Positions 1-6,941 of a stretch of DNA of 8,943 bases are shown in pieces. This stretch comes from an uncultured Bacteroidales bacterium (GTDB lineage Bacteria; Bacteroidota; Bacteroidia; Bacteroidales; UBA932). Numbering within the stretch: the stretch's first letter is position 1; each line of letters begins with the position of its first letter. Below the pieces are notes generated by a model that was not told the origin of the DNA, made no database searches, and saw only the letters and a program-made list of their open reading frames with translations. Both the position numbers and the translations under genes were made by a program. Where the stretch lies: NCBI GenBank assembly GCA_905235775.1, contig CAJOMY010000067.1, positions 1 to 8,943 on the forward strand, read 5' to 3'.

Positions 1-131
1 ACGGCGGCGGGGCGCTGGAGTGCCAGCACCTGCCCGACAGCCCCAACCAGCCGGCCTACCCGAGCACGGTCCTGGATCCGGGCAAGACCTATCACGAAGC
101 CATCATTTTCGCCTTCGGCGTCAAGAAATAA
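1..131 (+). CDS. galM: aldose 1-epimerase (galactose mutarotase), C-terminal end only
   Basis: Only the last 42 residues are present (frame from position 3, stop TAA 129-131); the rest lies left of the window. They read GGALECQHLPDSPNQPAYPS and then TVLDPGKTYHEAIIFAFGVKK. The E-x-Q-x-x-PDSPNQP block followed by a P-S-T-V-L-x-P-G-x-x-Y segment is the typical C-terminal end of aldose 1-epimerases, where the glutamate of the LE-x-Q motif is the catalytic base in characterised GalM proteins. The family interconverts alpha and beta anomers of aldoses such as galactose, usually in the cytoplasm, although some Bacteroidetes copies are exported; the missing N-terminus prevents deciding here. The stop overlaps the thyA start by one base (TAATG), so the two are probably cotranscribed although their functions are unrelated. 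The family call is good; the sugar specificity is not shown. Confidence 0.82.
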   Translation, partial: GGGALECQHLPDSPNQPAYPSTVLDPGKTYHEAIIFAFGVKK

Positions 132-925
132 TGAGACAGTACCTCGACCTCCTGCAGGAAATCATGGACCACGGGGTGGAGAAGCACGACCGCACCGGGG
201 TGGGCACGAAGAGCATCTTCGGCCACCAGATGCGCTTCGACCTCTCGGAAGGGTTCCCCCTGCTGACCACCAAGAAAGTCCACCTCAAGTCCATCATCTA
301 CGAACTCCTCTGGTTCATCGCCGGCGACACCAACATTAAGTATCTCAAGGATCACGGCGTGTCCATCTGGGACGAGTGGGCCGACGAGAACGGCGACCTG
401 GGGCCGGTCTATGGCCACCAGTGGCGCAGCTGGCCCGCCCCGGACGGGCGCAGCATCGACCAGCTCTCGCAGGTCATCGACACCATCCGCCGCAACCCGG
501 ACTCCCGCCGCATGCTCGTCAGCGCCTGGAACCCCGGCGAGGTGGACCGGATGGCCCTGCCCCCGTGCCACTGCCTCTTCCAGTTCTACGTGGCTGAAGG
601 GCGGCTCTCCTGCCAGCTCTACCAGCGCAGCGCCGACACCTTCCTCGGCGTGCCCTTCAACATCGCGTCCTATGCGCTCCTGACGATGATGATCGCCCAG
701 GGCTGCGGCCTGAAGCCCGGCGAATTCGTGCACACCACGGGCGATACGCACATCTATCTCAACCACTTCGACCAGGTGCGCGAGCAGCTCTCCCGGGAGC
801 CGCGCCCGCTGCCCGTGATGAAGCTCAACCCCGACGTGAAGAGCGTCTTCGACTTCACCTACGAGGACTTCACCCTCGAGGGATACGACCCCTGGCCGGC
901 CATCAAGGCTCCGGTGGCGGTATGA
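131..925 (+). CDS. thyA: thymidylate synthase
   Basis: Makes dTMP from dUMP, using 5,10-methylenetetrahydrofolate as both methyl donor and reductant and releasing dihydrofolate. The 264-residue product has the same length as E. coli ThyA, and its key residues fall at the same numbers: Arg21 (DRTGVGT), catalytic Cys146 in PPCHCLFQFYV, Arg166 and Asp169 in QRSADTFLGVPFN, Asn177, and His207/Tyr209 in HTTGDTHIYLNH. The C-terminus IKAPVAV matches the family's closing segment, which folds over the active site. The ATG at 131 is chosen because it gives the standard family N-terminus (MRQYLDLLQ); an in-frame GTG at 20 would add 37 unrelated residues lying inside the upstream galM gene. The start overlaps the galM stop by one base and the stop overlaps folA by four, which suggests translational coupling. 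No sign of damage. Confidence 0.97.
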   Translation: MRQYLDLLQEIMDHGVEKHDRTGVGTKSIFGHQMRFDLSEGFPLLTTKKVHLKSIIYELLWFIAGDTNIKYLKDHGVSIWDEWADENGDLGPVYGHQWRSWPAPDGRSIDQLSQVIDTIRRNPDSRRMLVSAWNPGEVDRMALPPCHCLFQFYVAEGRLSCQLYQRSADTFLGVPFNIASYALLTMMIAQGCGLKPGEFVHTTGDTHIYLNHFDQVREQLSREPRPLPVMKLNPDVKSVFDFTYEDFTLEGYDPWPAIKAPVAV

Positions 926-1410
926 TGGAGAAATGCATGATCGTGGCGATGGCGCTGGACCGCGCCATCGGCCGGGGCGGCACGATGCCCTGGCACCTGA
1001 CCGGGGATCTGCGCTTCTTCAAGCGGGTCACGATGGGCTGTCCCGTGATCATGGGGCGGACGACCTTCGAGTCCATCGGGCACCCGCTGCCCGGGCGGCA
1101 GAATATCGTGCTCACACGCCGCCCGGAGCCCATTCCGGGGACGACCTGCGTGCCTTCGCTGGAGGCGGCCTATGCCGCCGCCGGCGACGCGCCGCGGGTG
1201 TTCGTGATCGGCGGCGCGTCGGTTTACCAGGCATCTATCGACACCATGGACCGCCTGTTTGTCACGCACATACAGACCACGATTCCGGACGCGGATGCGT
1301 ATTTTCCGGAAATAAATTCCGATATTTGGGCCGTCGAGGCCCGCTCCGGTGTCCTGAAGGACCCCGGCTCCGGCCTTATATATGAATTTGTGACCTACAA
1401 CAAACGGTAG
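922..1410 (+). CDS. folA: dihydrofolate reductase
   Basis: Reduces dihydrofolate to tetrahydrofolate with NADPH, regenerating the cofactor that ThyA oxidises. The product has 162 residues, the usual size for a chromosomal DHFR. Visible landmarks are MIVAMALDRAIG (first strand), MPWHLTGDLRFFK at 22-34 with Asp29 equivalent to the catalytic Asp27 of E. coli and Phe33 equivalent to Phe31, GRTTFESIG (the NADPH-binding GR-x-T-x-E-S motif), LPGRQNIVLTR, VIGGASVY (nucleotide-binding glycine pair) and FVTHIQTTIPDADAYFPEI near the C-terminal strands. Start: ATG 922 overlaps the thyA stop as ATGA; ATG 925 or ATG 937 are alternatives, and 937 would begin exactly where E. coli FolA begins. The thyA-folA order is a common bacterial operon. 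The gene ends just before the palindromic element at 1417-1508. Confidence 0.95.
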   Translation: MMEKCMIVAMALDRAIGRGGTMPWHLTGDLRFFKRVTMGCPVIMGRTTFESIGHPLPGRQNIVLTRRPEPIPGTTCVPSLEAAYAAAGDAPRVFVIGGASVYQASIDTMDRLFVTHIQTTIPDADAYFPEINSDIWAVEARSGVLKDPGSGLIYEFVTYNKR

Positions 1411-1416
1411 GAGGTC

Positions 1417-1508
1417 TCTGTAACGAACCGGCTTCCGCACGGGCGACCGTTTTTCCGGGCAGGGTCTCGAAGCGACAGGGAGCGGTGCGGAAGCCGGTTC
1501 GTTACAGA
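1417..1508. repeat. 92-bp palindromic element: perfect 24-bp inverted repeat around a 44-base centre
   Basis: The left arm 1417-1440 (beginning TCTGTAACGAACC) is exactly complementary to the right arm 1485-1508 (ending GGTTCGTTACAGA), with no mismatch over 24 bp. Pairing stops on both sides: C1416/A1509 outside and G1441/G1484 inside. The 44-base centre can form two small hairpins of its own (CCG/CGG at 1447-1458 and TCG/CGA at 1467-1475), or alternatively GACC/GGTC at 1445-1448/1463-1466. It occupies most of the folA to transporter gap. No T-tract follows on either strand, so it does not look like an intrinsic terminator. A non-autonomous transposon-like (MITE) or dispersed REP-like element is the leading inference, but no clear target-site duplication is visible. 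A structured RNA or cruciform regulatory site is the alternative. Confidence 0.85.
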
Positions 1509-1526
1509 AGAAAAGTAGAGTAGTGT

Positions 1527-2888
1527 ATGGCAGCAAAACGCGAAAAATTCGGCGGCCGCCTCGCCGTCATTCTGGCGATGGCAGGCTCCGCCATCGGTCT
1601 GGGCAATATCTGGCGTTTCCCCTACATGGTGGGGGAGCATGGCGGCGCGGCCTTCGTCTTCATCTATATCCTCTCCACGGTTCTGATCTCCCTCCCGGTC
1701 TTCCTCGCGGAAGTCATGATCGGACGGCGCAGCCACACCAACGCCCGGGACGCCTTCGCGCGCCTGTCGCGCCACCATCCCTTCTGGCAGGTCGCCGGCT
1801 ACCTGACCATCCTGATCCCCACGCTCATCGCCAGCTATTACAGCGTGATCGGCGGCTGGTCGGTGGAGTATTTCGTCAAGTCCTGCAGCATGAGCTTCGT
1901 ACATGCGGCGCCAGACCAGGTCAGCGGCCAGTTCGTCCAGTTCGTCTCGTCGTCCTGGACGCCCGTCCTGATGCACCTGGTCTTTCTGGGGGCTTGCGTG
2001 GGCGTGGTGGCCGGCGGCGTCAAGTCCGGCATCGAGAAGTTCAGCAAGGTGTCACTGCCGGTACTCTTCGTGCTGATCCTCTTCATCCTGATCTATTCGG
2101 TCACCCTGCCGGGCGCCGGCGCGGGTGTCAGCTACCTGCTGAAGCCTGACTGGAGCGAGCTGACGCCGCGCACCTTCGCCTATGCGATGGGACAGAGTTT
2201 CTTCTCCCTGTCGCTGGGCATGGGGGCCATCATCACCTACGGCTCCTATGTCAGCAAGCAGGAAAATATCCTGGCGACCAGCACCGGCACGGCGGTCTCC
2301 GACCTGCTTTTCGCCATGCTGGCCGGCTTCGCCATCATGCCGGCGGTGTTCGCCGCCGGGATCGAGCCGGGCGCGGGTCCGGGCCTGATCTTCCAGACCG
2401 TCCCTTATGTCTTCTCGAAGATGGGCGCGAGACTCCCCGTGCTGAGCGGGGTCGTGTCCGTCCTCTTTTTCCTTGCCATCATCGTGGCGGCGATGACCTC
2501 GCTGATTTCGCTCGTGGAGGTGGGCGTGTCCTTCCTGATGGAGCGCTATGGGATGTCGCGCGGCCGCGGCTGCCTGGTGGTGTTTGCCGTCTGCGGCACG
2601 CTCGGCACGCTGTGTTCGCTGTCCTTCGGCCCGCTCGCGGACGCGACGGTGGCGGGCATGCGCATCTTCGATCTGCTCGACTGGCTTTGCTCCAACGTCC
2701 TCTTGCTGGTGATGGCCCTGCTCTCCGTCCTGTTCGTCGGCTGGGTGCTGCCCCGACGCGTCGTGCGGGACGAGTTTACCAACGGAGGGACCGTCAACGA
2801 ACGGATTTTCCCGGCAGTCTATTTCCTGATCCGCTGGGTGGCGCCGGTCGCGGTGGTCGTCATCTTCTTCACCAACTTCATCCTGTAG
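1527..2888 (+). CDS. neurotransmitter:sodium symporter (SNF/NSS family), MhsT-like, first of tandem pair
   Basis: Predicted Na+-coupled importer of amino acids or related amines in the inner membrane, with the LeuT fold. The 453 residues carry about 11 hydrophobic segments (roughly 11-35, 40-63, 86-115, 150-165, 175-195, 215-243, 256-280, 305-340, 348-366, 385-408 and 430-452), the count known for MhsT and Tyt1 rather than the 12 of LeuT. TM1 has GSAIGLGNIWRFPY (20-33), aligning with LeuT Ala22, Gly24, Asn27 and Arg30. TM3 has Tyr105, equivalent to LeuT Tyr108. TM6 has SFFSLSLGMGAIITY with a Gly-Met-Gly loop at 231-233, the motif known from MhsT to adapt to bulky hydrophobic substrates. TM8 has Thr324/Ser325 of the Na2 site, and TM10 has Asp385, equivalent to gate residue Asp404. 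Asp259 in TM7 may replace chloride, as proposed for Tyt1. ATG 1527 starts right before TM1; no Shine-Dalgarno is evident. The substrate is not proven. Confidence 0.92.
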   Translation: MAAKREKFGGRLAVILAMAGSAIGLGNIWRFPYMVGEHGGAAFVFIYILSTVLISLPVFLAEVMIGRRSHTNARDAFARLSRHHPFWQVAGYLTILIPTLIASYYSVIGGWSVEYFVKSCSMSFVHAAPDQVSGQFVQFVSSSWTPVLMHLVFLGACVGVVAGGVKSGIEKFSKVSLPVLFVLILFILIYSVTLPGAGAGVSYLLKPDWSELTPRTFAYAMGQSFFSLSLGMGAIITYGSYVSKQENILATSTGTAVSDLLFAMLAGFAIMPAVFAAGIEPGAGPGLIFQTVPYVFSKMGARLPVLSGVVSVLFFLAIIVAAMTSLISLVEVGVSFLMERYGMSRGRGCLVVFAVCGTLGTLCSLSFGPLADATVAGMRIFDLLDWLCSNVLLLVMALLSVLFVGWVLPRRVVRDEFTNGGTVNERIFPAVYFLIRWVAPVAVVVIFFTNFIL

Positions 2889-2891
2889 GTC

Positions 2892-4256
2892 ATGGAGCGG
2901 AGGCGGGAACTCTTCGGCGGCCGCAGCGCGGCCATCTTCGCCCTGGCGGGATCCGCCATCGGCCTGGGCAACATCTGGCGTTTCCCCTATATGGTCGGCC
3001 AGACGGGCGGCGCCGCGTTCATCATCATCTACCTGGTATGCTGCCTGCTGCTGTCCCTGCCCATTTTCCTGGCCGAGGCCATCATCGGACACCGCACGCA
3101 GGCCGGAACTTTCGGTGCCATGGAGCAGCTGGCTCCCGGCACGAAATGGAAGTGGCTGGGCCTGCTGACCGTGGTCTCCCCGCTGATCATCCTGTCGTAC
3201 TACAGCGTCGTGGGCGGCTGGTCTATCGGCTACCTGTGGCAGTCGGTCACGGCAGGCTTCCACGCGTCCGACATCGGGACGGTTTCCTCCGCGTACGAGC
3301 GCTTCATTTCCGCGCCCTGGCGGCCGCTGTTTTTCCATACGCTCTTCCTGCTGGGCTGCGCGGCAATCGTGTCGGCGGGCGTGAAATCGGGGATCGAGAA
3401 ATTCAACAAGATCTCGATGCCGCTGCTCTTCGTGCTGATTGTGCTGATCATGTGCTACTCCATTGCCCTGCCGGGCGCGTCGGAGGGTGTCGCTTACCTG
3501 GTGAAGCCGGATTTCAGCAAGATCACGCCGTCGGCCGTTGCGGCGGCGATGGGCCAGAGCTTCTTCTCGCTGTCGCTGGGTGTCGGGACCATCCTGACCT
3601 ATTCCTCCTATATCCGCCGGGATGAAAACATTTTTGTTACAGGTTTGGGGACGGTGGCTTTCGACCTGATGTTCGCGCTGATTGCGGGCTTCGCCATCAT
3701 GCCTGCGGTCTTCGCCGCCGGCATCAAGCCGGGCGCAGGTCCGGGTCTGATCTTCGAGACGCTGCCCTATATTTTTGCAAAAATGGGCGCTGCAGCCCCC
3801 TGGCTCAGTGCCGGGGTGGCGGTCCTCTTTTTTGTAACAATTGTGTTCGCGGCCTTTACTTCCGCCATTTCGATGTTCGAGGTGGGGGTGGCTTACCTGG
3901 TGGAGCAGCGCGGTCTGTCGCGCCGCCGGGCCACGGTGCTCATCTTCATCGGCACCTGGCTGCTCGGCGCAGTCTGCTCGCTGTCTTTCGGCCCGCTGTC
4001 CGGCGTGAAGATCTTCGGCCAGACGATTTTCGGTTTCTGCGACATGCTGACCTCCAATTTCCTGATGACCTTCGGCGGCCTGCTCTTCGTGCTTTTTGTG
4101 GGCTGGAAGATGGACAAGTCGGCTGTGCGGGACGAATTCACCTGCGGCGGCACGGCCCGCTTCAACTGCGCCGTCTTTGACGCCTTCTGGTTCCTGCTCC
4201 GCTACGTCGCCCCGCCCGCCATCGTCATTATCTTCCTGACGAATTTCCTCGCCTGA
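2892..4256 (+). CDS. neurotransmitter:sodium symporter (SNF/NSS family), second of tandem pair
   Basis: Paralogue of the gene just upstream, starting three bases after its stop and in the same frame, so surely cotranscribed. The 454-residue product has the same layout of about 11 membrane segments and nearly identical motifs: GSAIGLGNIWRFPYMVG (20-36), YYSVVGGW in TM3 (Tyr104 equivalent to LeuT Tyr108), GVKSGIEKFNKISMPLLF, SFFSLSLGVGTILTY in TM6, GFAIMPAVFAAGIKPGAGPG, and Na2-site residues Thr323/Ser324. Asp258 (TM7) and the gate-like Asp384 (TM10) are kept. The TM6 loop reads Gly-Val-Gly (230-232) rather than Gly-Met-Gly, and the N-terminal residues before TM1 differ (MERRREL against MAAKREK). 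This suggests duplication followed by a shift in substrate range. Bacterial NSS proteins are normally taken to work alone or as homodimers, so two specificities are more likely than an obligate heteromer. Local AT-rich codon patches occur near 3629-3650 and 3771-3784. Confidence 0.92.
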   Translation: MERRRELFGGRSAAIFALAGSAIGLGNIWRFPYMVGQTGGAAFIIIYLVCCLLLSLPIFLAEAIIGHRTQAGTFGAMEQLAPGTKWKWLGLLTVVSPLIILSYYSVVGGWSIGYLWQSVTAGFHASDIGTVSSAYERFISAPWRPLFFHTLFLLGCAAIVSAGVKSGIEKFNKISMPLLFVLIVLIMCYSIALPGASEGVAYLVKPDFSKITPSAVAAAMGQSFFSLSLGVGTILTYSSYIRRDENIFVTGLGTVAFDLMFALIAGFAIMPAVFAAGIKPGAGPGLIFETLPYIFAKMGAAAPWLSAGVAVLFFVTIVFAAFTSAISMFEVGVAYLVEQRGLSRRRATVLIFIGTWLLGAVCSLSFGPLSGVKIFGQTIFGFCDMLTSNFLMTFGGLLFVLFVGWKMDKSAVRDEFTCGGTARFNCAVFDAFWFLLRYVAPPAIVIIFLTNFLA

Positions 4257-4285
4257 ACCCCGGCCAGTAGTATCACTTTTTTTCG

Positions 4286-4293
4286 TATCTTTG
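4286..4293 (+). promoter_or_regulatory. Bacteroidetes-type -7 promoter box ahead of mutS
   Basis: TATCTTTG is a full match to the Bacteroidetes -7 consensus TAnnTTTG and stands out in a very GC-rich sequence. It is preceded by a run of seven T (4277-4283). I see no good TTTG at the expected -33 position (about 4262-4267 reads GGCCAG), so the promoter is judged on the -7 box only. It predicts transcription starting near 4297-4301, giving mutS a leader of only about 8-12 bases. This separates mutS from the transporter operon. Confidence 0.7.
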
Positions 4294-4308
4294 CCTATTC
4301 CATAGCTC

Positions 4309-6900
4309 ATGGCGAAGAAAGGCGAAGATACCCCGATGCTGAAGCAGTATTTCAGCATCAAGGCGCAGCACCCGGAGGCGATTCTCCTGTACCGCGTCGG
4401 GGACTTCTATGAGACCTACTCCGACGATGCCATCCTGGCGAGCAAAGTGCTCGGACTCGTGCTCACGCGCCGCTCCAACGGCGACAAGGGCGACACGCCG
4501 ATGGCCGGTTTCCCGCACCACGCCATCGAGGGTTATCTCCAGAAGCTCGTCCGCAGCGGCTACAAGGTGGCCATCTGCGACCAGCTGGAGGACCCCGCGC
4601 TGGTCAAGAACAAGCTCGTCAAGCGCGGCGTTACGGAGATCCTTACCCCCGGCATCGCCTTCGGCGAGGGCATGCTCGACCAGAAGGAGCATAACTATCT
4701 CGCCGGCCTGACCTTCGAGGGGCAGGCGTGCGGCGCCGCCTTTCTGGACGTATCGACGGGCACCTTCCAGGTGGCCCAGGGCAGCATTGACTATATCGGC
4801 ACCCTGCTCAGTTCCCTGCAGCCGCGCGAACTGGTGGTCCAGCGGGACGTGCTGCGCGCCGTGAAGGAGCGCTTCGGCGACTTCTACGCCACGGGACTCG
4901 ACGAGTGGGCCTTCGTGCAGGACGCCGCCGTGGAGCGGCTCTGTGGGCAGCTCAAGGTGCAGAGCCTGAAGGGCTTCGCCATCGACGGTTTCCCGCTGGC
5001 CATCTGCTCGGCCGGCGCCCTGCTGGTCTATCTGGAGCAGACGCAGCACGCGGGCCTCGGGAACATCTGCTCGATCGGCCGCATCGACGAGGAGAAGTTC
5101 GTCTGGATGGATCAATTCACCTTCCGCAACCTGGAGATTTTCCAGAGCAACGCCGGCCGCGAGGGGGTGAGCCTGGTCGATGTGATCGACCGCTGCTGCA
5201 CCCCGATGGGCGCACGTCTGCTGCGTCAGTGGCTCGCCATGCCGGTCATGGACCTCAAGGAGCTGGAGTCCCGCTACGACGTGGTGCAGTTTCTCCACGA
5301 CAACGAAGAGCTGCTGCGCGAGCTGCAGGACAATCTGGCCGAGGTCGGCGACCTGGAGCGCATCCTCTCCCGCGCCGCCACCGGCAAGATCTTCCCGCGG
5401 GAGGTCCGCCAGCTCGGCCGCTCCCTGGGCCGCAACACGCCCATCCGGGAGCTCTGTGGCGACACCGGCTGCGCGGCAATGGACAAGCTGGTCAAGGGCC
5501 TCAGGAATACCGACAAACTGCTCGCGCGCATCACGGAAACACTCGCCGAAGACGCCTCCCAGCTGGGACGGGGCGACGTGATCGCCCCCGGCGTGGACCG
5601 GCAGCTGGACGAGTTGCGCGAGATCTCGCGCGGCGGCAAGGACTACCTTCTTCAGATGCAGAGCCGCGAGAGCGAGCGCACCGGCATCAGCTCGCTGAAG
5701 ATCGGCTATAACAACGTCTTCGGCTATTATATCGAGGTCCGCAACACCTTCCGCGACAAGGTCCCGCCCGAGTGGATCCGCAAGCAGACCCTCGTCTCCG
5801 CGGAGCGCTACATCACCCCGGAGCTGAAAGAATACGAAGAGAAGATCCTCGGCGCGGAGGCCACCATCTACGAGATTGAGAGCCGCCTGTTCGGCGAATT
5901 GGTGGCCGCGGTGCAAAAAGCCATCCGGGACATCCAGGAGAATTGTCGCATCCTCGCGCGTCTGGATGTGCTGCAGGGCTTCGCGCAGCAGGCGCTCGAC
6001 CGCGGCTACTGCCGGCCGGAGATGGACAAGGGTACGGCGCTGGACATCAAGGCCGGGCGTCACCCCGTCATCGAGACGCTCATGCCGGCCGGCGAAGAGT
6101 ACGTCCCCAATGACATCCGCCTGGACAGCAAGGACGAGCAGATCATCATCCTGACCGGTCCCAACATGGCCGGTAAATCCGCCCTCCTGCGCCAGACCGC
6201 CCTCATCGTGCTGCTGGCCCAGATCGGCTCGTTCGTCCCGGCCGAACGCGCGCGGATCGGTTACTTCGACAAGATTTTCACACGCGTCGGCGCCACGGAC
6301 AACATCTCCCGCGGGGAGTCCACCTTCATGGTGGAGATGCTCGAGACGGCGATGATCATGCATAACCTCAGCGCCCGCTCGCTGGTGCTGCTCGACGAGA
6401 TCGGCCGCGGCACTTCCACCTACGACGGCATGTCCATCGCGCGCGCCCTCGTGGAATACATCCACCGGAACGGCAAGGGCGCCAAGACCCTTTTCGCCAC
6501 GCACTACCACGAGTTGAACGACCTGGAGGAGCAGTATCCCCGGGTGCGGAACTACCACATCGCCGTCCGGGAGGAAGGCAAGAACGTCATCTTCCTGCGG
6601 AAACTCGTTCCCGGTGGCGTGGCGCACAGCTTCGGCATCCACGTGGCGCGCCTCGCGGGCATGCCGCGCGAGGTCATCGAGTCTGCGGAGCGGACGCTGC
6701 GTGACCTGGAGCGGCGGCAGAAGCACGCCAGCGCCATGGCCCTGGAGGACGACGGTTCCGTGCAGCTGTCCTTCTTCCAGCTGGACGATCCCACCCTGTC
6801 CTCGATCAAGGAAAAGCTTGAGGCGGCCGACCTCAACAACCTGACGCCCCTGCAGGCTTTCGACCTGCTGCGCGCGCTCAAGGGGGAGCTGGGAGTTTAA
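4309..6900 (+). CDS. mutS: DNA mismatch repair protein MutS
   Basis: Recognises mispaired and short unpaired bases and starts methyl-independent or MutL-directed mismatch repair; a cytoplasmic homodimeric ABC-type ATPase. The 863 residues have all domains. The N-terminal mismatch-reading motif GDFYE is at 31-35, with Phe33 and Glu35 equivalent to E. coli Phe36 and Glu38. The connector, lever and clamp regions follow (about 130-570, including EKFVWMDQFTFRNLEIF and IGYNNVFGYYIEV). The ATPase has Walker A GPNMAGKS at 617-624 (Lys623), the N-2 type loop STFMVEM, Walker B LVLLDEIGRGTSTYDG with Asp696/Glu697, and the switch histidine in ATHYHEL (His732). QLSFF at 819-823 fits a beta-clamp-binding motif, and LTPLQAFDLL near the end is the usual helix-turn-helix tail. 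ATG 4309 gives the expected short lead-in to LKQYFSIKAQHPE. No truncation or altered catalytic residue is seen. Confidence 0.97.
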   Translation: MAKKGEDTPMLKQYFSIKAQHPEAILLYRVGDFYETYSDDAILASKVLGLVLTRRSNGDKGDTPMAGFPHHAIEGYLQKLVRSGYKVAICDQLEDPALVKNKLVKRGVTEILTPGIAFGEGMLDQKEHNYLAGLTFEGQACGAAFLDVSTGTFQVAQGSIDYIGTLLSSLQPRELVVQRDVLRAVKERFGDFYATGLDEWAFVQDAAVERLCGQLKVQSLKGFAIDGFPLAICSAGALLVYLEQTQHAGLGNICSIGRIDEEKFVWMDQFTFRNLEIFQSNAGREGVSLVDVIDRCCTPMGARLLRQWLAMPVMDLKELESRYDVVQFLHDNEELLRELQDNLAEVGDLERILSRAATGKIFPREVRQLGRSLGRNTPIRELCGDTGCAAMDKLVKGLRNTDKLLARITETLAEDASQLGRGDVIAPGVDRQLDELREISRGGKDYLLQMQSRESERTGISSLKIGYNNVFGYYIEVRNTFRDKVPPEWIRKQTLVSAERYITPELKEYEEKILGAEATIYEIESRLFGELVAAVQKAIRDIQENCRILARLDVLQGFAQQALDRGYCRPEMDKGTALDIKAGRHPVIETLMPAGEEYVPNDIRLDSKDEQIIILTGPNMAGKSALLRQTALIVLLAQIGSFVPAERARIGYFDKIFTRVGATDNISRGESTFMVEMLETAMIMHNLSARSLVLLDEIGRGTSTYDGMSIARALVEYIHRNGKGAKTLFATHYHELNDLEEQYPRVRNYHIAVREEGKNVIFLRKLVPGGVAHSFGIHVARLAGMPREVIESAERTLRDLERRQKHASAMALEDDGSVQLSFFQLDDPTLSSIKEKLEAADLNNLTPLQAFDLLRALKGELGV

Positions 6901-6911
6901 CGAATCTTCAC

Positions 6912-6940
6912 TTTGTCCATGAACGAAAACCATACCTTCG
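6912..6940 (+). promoter_or_regulatory. possible Bacteroidetes promoter abutting the phosphatase start
   Basis: TTTG (6912-6915), 17 bases, then TACCTTCG (6933-6940), seven of eight to the -7 consensus TAnnTTTG. The box ends one base before the ATG at 6942, so transcription from it would begin at or after the start codon. It would only serve if the mRNA is leaderless or the true start lies downstream. The chosen start gives a good signal peptide, so this may be chance and the gene may be read from mutS. Confidence 0.3.
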
Positions 6941-6941
6941 A

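Noticed and set aside
1210..1230. IGGA instead of IGGG in the DHFR nucleotide-binding loop as a defect
   Set aside because: Alanine at the third position is frequent among functional bacterial DHFRs, so it is not evidence of damage or drug resistance.
1417..1508. Palindrome as a bidirectional intrinsic terminator
   Set aside because: The right arm is followed by A-rich sequence (AGAAGAAAAG) and the left arm, read on the other strand, by GAGACCTCC; neither has a U-tract. The stem and centre are also longer than in usual terminators.
1417..1508. Palindrome as an integron attC site
   Set aside because: The ends do not match the RYYYAAC/GTTRRRY cores, and the arms pair perfectly without the extrahelical bases of attC sites; no integron genes are nearby.
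859..1976. Minus-strand open frames running through the palindrome and into folA or the first transporter
   Set aside because: They are antisense to well-supported genes, have no domain, and their shared segments come from the inverted repeat itself being read in different frames.
4257..4285. Intrinsic terminator after the second transporter, using the seven-T run at 4277-4283
   Set aside because: No convincing GC-rich hairpin precedes the T-run (only a three-base AGT/ACT pairing), and the run sits immediately before the -7 box, so it fits promoter context better.
2052..4361. 769-codon open frame on the minus strand opposite both transporter genes
   Set aside because: Same GC-driven shadow effect. 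The product is a low-complexity charged sequence whose two halves resemble each other only because the transporters are duplicated.
4273..6933. Very long open frame (886 codons) on the minus strand opposite mutS
   Set aside because: The high GC of the third codon positions removes stops from the opposite strand. The translation is a featureless mix of H, R, E, D, Q, A and G with no recognisable domain, and mutS on the + strand is complete and unmistakable.
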